Of a DNA stretch of 64,000 bases, positions 60,251-64,000 are shown piece by piece (position 1 is the stretch's first letter; the number at the start of each line of letters is the position of its first letter). A program made the position numbers and the translations under genes. The DNA lies in the NCBI GenBank assembly GCA_013423385.1, contig BLZA01000048.1:90456-154455 (forward strand), in the 5' to 3' direction. The notes below the pieces were generated by a model, which ran no database searches, had not been told where the DNA came from, and saw only the letters and a program-made list of their open reading frames with translations. This stretch comes from Naganishia liquefaciens (Eukaryota > Basidiomycota > Tremellomycetes > Filobasidiales > Filobasidiaceae).

Positions 60251-60490
60251 CGTTATCCGTCGCGACCGAGTCGATATCCGTTGCATCCGCCGTATTTCTT
60301 AGCGTTATCCGTCGCGACCGAGTCGATATCCGTTGCATCCGCCATATTCCTTAGCGTTATCCGTTGCATCCGCCGTATTTCTTAGCGTTATCCGTCGCGA
60401 CCAAGTCGATATCCGTTGCATCCGCCGTATTTCTTAGCGTTATCCGTCGCGACCAAGTCGATATCCGTTGCCCTCGCCGCGACGTTAGCG
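60251..60490. repeat. 52-bp tandem repeat array
   Basis: Units beginning CGTTATCCGTCGCGACCGAG and ending GTATTTCTTAG repeat with a 52-base period at 60251 and 60303. A shortened unit of about 32 bases starts at 60355. Two further full-length units carry GACCAAG instead of GACCGAG, and the last one diverges after GATATCCGTTG. The minus strand stays open across them, but the repeating translation has no known counterpart. Confidence 0.85.
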
Positions 60491-60700
60491 TCGTCCGTCT
60501 TGCCTTATCCGTCATCCGTTGCATCCGCTGGGCGACCAAGTTGTTCTCCGTCGCGCTCAAGTCGTTGTCTGTCTTAGCTCAACCGTCACGACTGAATCGT
60601 TATCCGACGCGATGCAGTCGTCATCCGCCAAGTGTACCTGTGTCACAGAGTCCACCGTCTTTTCGCCCTTTTTGACTGAGGGTCAGCGGCCAAGCGCCCG

Positions 60701-60993
60701 GTTCAAATGCGAGAATATTCTCATATATCATGGAAGTTCTCATTACGTGTCGAAGTATGCATCTCCCCCGCCCCTTTTGCGGCGTTGCCCAAATGTGAAA
60801 CGTTTCCTCCTTCTTATCCGCTGTCGCCAGATATCCTTTCCCCTCGCCAGCCAGTACACGTTCTGCACTCGAACACACCTAAATACAAAGGCGTCCCAGC
60901 TAACGCCTTGTATTCTCTTTTCTTGGCAGGCGGAAGCGGTGATGGCCAGCGTTCAAATGTGAGAATATGCCCATATATCGTGGGAGCCATCTG
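60701..60993. repeat. Imperfect ~42-bp dispersed repeat pair
   Basis: GTTCAAATGCGAGAATATTC at about 60701 and GTTCAAATGTGAGAATATGC at about 60950 start two related segments of about 40 bases, each continuing with CATATATC(A/G)TGG. The offset is about 249 bases. No function apparent. Confidence 0.6.
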
Positions 60994-61406
60994 TACGACT
61001 TGTTATCCTACCGCATTGCGCCTTGTTTCCACGTCGTGCTCTTGCCTCACTATCGGTTCAGCGCCATCCTCCCTGTGAACAACAGCATTGTTTGGTGTCA
61101 CCCAGCGATATTTTCCACCAACTTGACCCACGTCAGTCCTCCTCGATTCTTAGTCAGTACACAGCAGAATTTGCGTTGAGTGCTACCACCTCCTGCAGTC
61201 AGTCGCCTCATCTTCATAGCGCTCCATTCTAGAACGCAGTCGGGTTCTTACCTCTTCTTTTCCATCTCAGTAACCACATGTGCTGCATCCTGTCCCCCAC
61301 CGCCGCTACACCCTCGGTACTTTGATTGCCAGTAATCAGGCGACCGATTCATAGATCCATTCTGCTCAATCCAATATGCGTCACTTCCTCTTCCCCTGAC
61401 TGGGTC

Positions 61407-62405
61407 GCATCAATTCCGACTATGCTGTACTGTGTACTGTCATGATGGCCTTTCCGCCGTAGGTAATAGACGTGGTCAAGTTCGACACGACGGTGTATGA
61501 TCGGGTACACCACGATTCTGGGCCTTAGCGAGGCGTTTCCGCGGACCTTCCGCATTGACATCACGACAGTACTTGTCTCGTCAATCGGCTGACCGGACAG
61601 CATCAATTCCGAACATGTTTTATTTTATGCTTGGGTTTGCCGGGGTCATGGACGTGGTCAAATCCGGCACCATGCTGTATGGTCGGGTACAATACGATGC
61701 TAGCCATCAGCAGGTCGGCTTGAAAGACTGGTCGCATTGATGCTACAATAGTTTCTGTCTCGTCAGATGACTGACTCGGTCGTATCAATTCCGACTATGC
61801 TGTACTGTTATGCTCGCTTTCCCGCAGTCGGTGACGCACGTGGTCACACCCGACAGGACGCTGTATTGTCGCCTACAATATGAGATTCGGCATTGGCATG
61901 CCGGCTCCTCGGCTTGGGTAGACCGGCTCCTGCAACTCTTCGCAGTGATGTTATGACATTTTTTCCCTTGTCAGACGACTGATTCGGCCGCATCAATTCC
62001 GACTATCTTTTACTGCTATGCTCGCTTTTTCGCTGCAGGTAATGGACGACGGTCAAGTTCGACACGACGGTGTATGGTCGGGTACAACACGACCCTGGGC
62101 CTTAGCGAGGCGTTTCCGCGGACCTTCCGCATTGACATCACGACAGTACTTGTCTCGTCAATCGGCTGACCGGACAGCATCAATTCCGAACATGTTTTAT
62201 TTTATGCTTGGGTTTGCCGGGGTCATGGACGTGGTCAAATCCGGCACCATGCTGTATGGTCGGGTACAATACGATGCTAGCCATCAGCAGGTCGGCTTGA
62301 AAGACTGGTCGCATTGATGCTACAATAGTTTCTGTCTCGTCAGATGACTGACTCGGTCGTATCAATTCCGACTATGCTGTACTGTTACGCTCGCCTTTCC
62401 GCTGT
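61407..62405. repeat. Subtelomere-like ~190-bp repeat array with a 577-bp-offset duplication
   Basis: The motif CATCAATTCCGA(C/A)(T/C)ATG recurs near 61407, 61600, 61784, 61999, 62177 and 62361, giving diverged units of about 178-215 bases that share GGTCAA...CGACAC/GGCACC and TGTATGGTCGGGTAC blocks. On top of this, 61461-61810 and 62038-62387 are near-identical (offset 577); both encode the same 61-codon minus-strand frame (61603-61788 and 62180-62365), which I regard as a by-product of the repeat. Confidence 0.8.
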
Positions 62406-62665
62406 CAATAGTGGACATGCCGGGATGCAATAGCTTCATCCGGTGCATCTTCCGTCATAAACTTTGGCATCTATGGAATACTTATCCGCATCGATGTCAC
62501 GATAATCTACTTTTTGCTACGCAGCCGATAGTATGGCTACAGTCTCGGTTTGGTGGCATCTTTCACAAGGGCTAACAATACAAAACACGAACCCATCTAC
62601 AACAGTCAGACGACGTATTTTCCATACAGTCTTGCCAACTGGTTGACCCACACTATTCGCCGCAG

Positions 62666-62784
62666 GACTTGTGTCATTCTCGTCCAACTGTATATCTTCG
62701 TTTTAGTACGACTCAAAAGAATGATGACTTGTGTCATTCCCGTTCGACTGTACATCTTCGTCTCAGTACGACTAAAAGAATGCT
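62666..62784. repeat. 60-bp tandem doublet
   Basis: GACTTGTGTCATTC...GTACGACT(C)AAAAGAATG occurs at 62666-62725 and 62726-62784 with a few substitutions. Confidence 0.75.
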
Positions 62785-62887
62785 GACAGACTATCAGTCG
62801 ACATGGCGCTGTGACATTTCAAGCAATAAAATAGAAGTCGCCATTCGACTTCCGGGATTTCTCCCGCATGTGCCATTCACATGTATT

Positions 62888-63000
62888 TTGGGTCCCTCGC
62901 CATTCGAGTTTCCCGCCCGGCGTGGTACTTCCACGACTTTGTTCTTGGGTCCCTCGCCATTCGAGTTTCCCGCCCGGCGTGGTACTTCCACGACTTTTGG
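62888..63000. repeat. 57-bp tandem doublet
   Basis: TTGGGTCCCTCGCCATTCGA...TTCCACGACTTT occurs at 62888 and again at 62945, almost perfectly conserved. 57 is divisible by three, so the plus-strand frame stays open across it, but no protein is recognised. Confidence 0.85.
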
Positions 63001-63030
63001 TCTCAAAAGTCGACCCCCAACCACCATGAA

Positions 63031-63058
63031 TCGAACCGAGAACCTTCTCTCGGTTCGA
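63031..63058. repeat. Perfect 11-bp inverted repeat (hairpin)
   Basis: TCGAACCGAGA (63031-63041) and TCTCGGTTCGA (63048-63058) are perfect reverse complements around a 6-base loop. There is no T run after it, so it is not an obvious terminator. Confidence 0.7.
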
Positions 63059-63525
63059 AGCCAGTTCAGGAGCGCCTACTGATTAGACTATGACACCATT
63101 TGTCGTGAGGTCTTTTCAGATGCTGACTGTGTCACGTCTTTTCTTACCCAAGATCATGCCCCTTTCTCCTTACCTTAGACCGTGGTTGCTTTTCGGCCGC
63201 CGGTCTTTCGGCATTCGCCGGCCTCGGCCTTTGGGGCTTCCAATATATCATGGCTCGTGGCTGATTTATATTGCCTCAAAACCCGCTGGTCGGCAGGGTC
63301 AGCTGCTGAGGGCTAATATTCTGCACGCAATCCTTCATGACCTTCATTACACAAGCTAGAACCTTCAGCTCGTAGCGACCGACCTCTGCATATTCAAGTA
63401 TTTATGCACTTCCGCTTTCCTCCCTCTCTCCCCGAGTTGGCAACGCCACCCTTGATTTTGTCGTCCCCAAGTCCTTCACGCGTGCATTGTACATGTCATC
63501 GAATGCTGTACATTATCCACTCGAT
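63059..63525. other. Gene-free stretch near the right end
   Basis: Holds short plus-strand frames (63090-63359) with no domain. No repeat recognised. Confidence 0.4.
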
Positions 63526-63858
63526 CTACCTTATCGCTCTGAAGCTGTATCCTCCCCGTCTCTCGTCCTCTTCCACCGCCTCCTTCATCATGTGGTAGAA
63601 TATTCTCAGAAACCAGTGTTCCCCGCTCCCGCATGGTGATTTGAGTATTCTCGCAAATGCTTCGAATGTTGGCTCATCCACCTCCCTTCCGTTCTCCAAC
63701 AGATCCTTCAACCAGATTGGATCCCCCTCAGCCGAAGTCGCTCGCTCACCTCCCGCTTCCCGCAACTTCTCCTGCCACACTCTGCAGCCCGCACTGAGCG
63801 CCTTGTTGGCGACCATCCCGTACACCCAACATTCTTCCCTTCCTGCTGGATGGAACAC
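63526..63858 (-). CDS. Partial hypothetical protein next to telomere-like tract
   Basis: A coding-like minus-strand frame with a stop at 63526 and no ATG at its 5' end; upstream it is open only to the TTAGGGG tract. Translation includes EECWVYGMVANKALSAGCRV, DPIWLKDLLENGREVDEPTF, EAFARILKSPCGSGEHWFLR and a charged end. The amino acid composition looks like a globular helical protein, but I do not recognise it. It may be the last exon of a subtelomeric gene or a truncated copy broken at the telomere-like tract. Confidence 0.35.
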   Translation of the reverse strand: MFHPAGREECWVYGMVANKALSAGCRVWQEKLREAGGERATSAEGDPIWLKDLLENGREVDEPTFEAFARILKSPCGSGEHWFLRIFYHMMKEAVEEDERRGGYSFRAIR

Positions 63859-63872
63859 GTTTGTCGGTTCAC

Positions 63873-63893
63873 TTAGGGGTTAGGGGTTAGGGG
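63873..63893 (+). repeat. Short interstitial telomere-like tract (TTAGGGG)3
   Basis: Three perfect TTAGGGG units, followed by at least 100 bases of non-telomeric sequence to the window edge, so it is interstitial in this assembly. TTAGGG-type repeats with variable G number are known as basidiomycete telomere units. Confidence 0.75.
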
Positions 63894-64000
63894 TGTATCA
63901 GATACCAACATTGAACTAACGTATACCTTTAAAGACTATTTCAACCAAAACTAGAGAAAATGCCACTTCCGTCGACATTTGAACCCGTAGGTGTCAAGAT

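Noticed and set aside
60251-60490. Tandem repeats considered as a CRISPR array
   Set aside because: Units are contiguous with no unique spacers, and the host is a eukaryote.
61603-62365. Duplicated 61-codon frames considered as a small gene family
   Set aside because: They are contained in the 577-bp-offset repeat, have no domain or promoter, and identical frames are expected from recent duplication alone.
63873-63893. Telomere-type repeat taken as the chromosome end
   Set aside because: Only three units, followed by more than 100 bases of ordinary sequence; interstitial in this window.

Overview
The window is nuclear DNA of a filamentous or yeast-like fungus, most likely a basidiomycete. 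Protein-coding genes are split by many introns of about 47-70 nt with GT(A/G)AGT-type donors, CTGAC/CTRAY-like branch sites and CAG/TAG acceptors. The recognisable proteins are fungal: Atg11, Bud22, Hap3, Spo7, Sgt2, a CAP59/CMT1-type mannosyltransferase and several fungal permeases. There are no operons, rRNA or bacterial signals. The exact lineage cannot be fixed from sequence alone.

Layout, left to right. 0.9-12.1 kb is a dense housekeeping block: a small single-pass membrane protein, ATG11 (-), two unrecognised genes, the ribosome-biogenesis gene BUD22 (+), and the CCAAT-factor subunit HAP3 (-) tail to tail with BUD22. 13.6-22.8 kb is bounded by two almost identical intron-containing tRNA-Lys(CUU) genes in opposite orientation. 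Between them lie a sulfite/malate-type TDT transporter, an AAT-type amino acid permease and a secreted ricin-B-type lectin. 23.3-31.7 kb holds a drug:H+-type MFS transporter, a small membrane protein and an AAAP (Mtr-type) amino acid permease. 33.9-38.5 kb holds a UBA/UBX protein and the Spo7-type regulatory subunit of the nuclear-envelope phosphatase.

38.6-43.3 kb looks like a lineage-specific stretch with short coiled-coil ORFs of unknown function, a 33-bp direct repeat and little else. 43.3-59.1 kb returns to conserved genes: SGT2 (with an 885-nt intron), a decayed Dal5-family permease pseudogene, a short-chain dehydrogenase, a GH5 glycoside hydrolase, a CAP59/CMT1-like GT69 mannosyltransferase with two microexons, and an F-box-like protein. 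From about 59.2 kb to the right edge the DNA is gene-poor and rich in tandem and dispersed repeats (52-bp array, ~190-bp array with a 577-bp-offset duplication, 57- and 60-bp doublets). It ends near a short TTAGGGG telomere-like tract, so this side is probably subtelomeric.

Functionally the window combines core cell biology (autophagy scaffold, small-subunit processome, CCAAT factor, TRC/GET co-chaperone, lipid-phosphatase regulator) with environment-facing genes (five transporters, one of them dead; a secreted lectin; a GH5 enzyme; a polysaccharide/glycan mannosyltransferase). I found no convincing transposon, CRISPR array or new multi-gene system. The most unusual signals are the tRNA-Lys inverted pair, the GT69 microexons, the outsized SGT2 and SPO7 introns, the Dal5 pseudogene and the right-end repeat architecture. 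All exon boundaries were read by eye; multi-exon spans run from first to last coding base.
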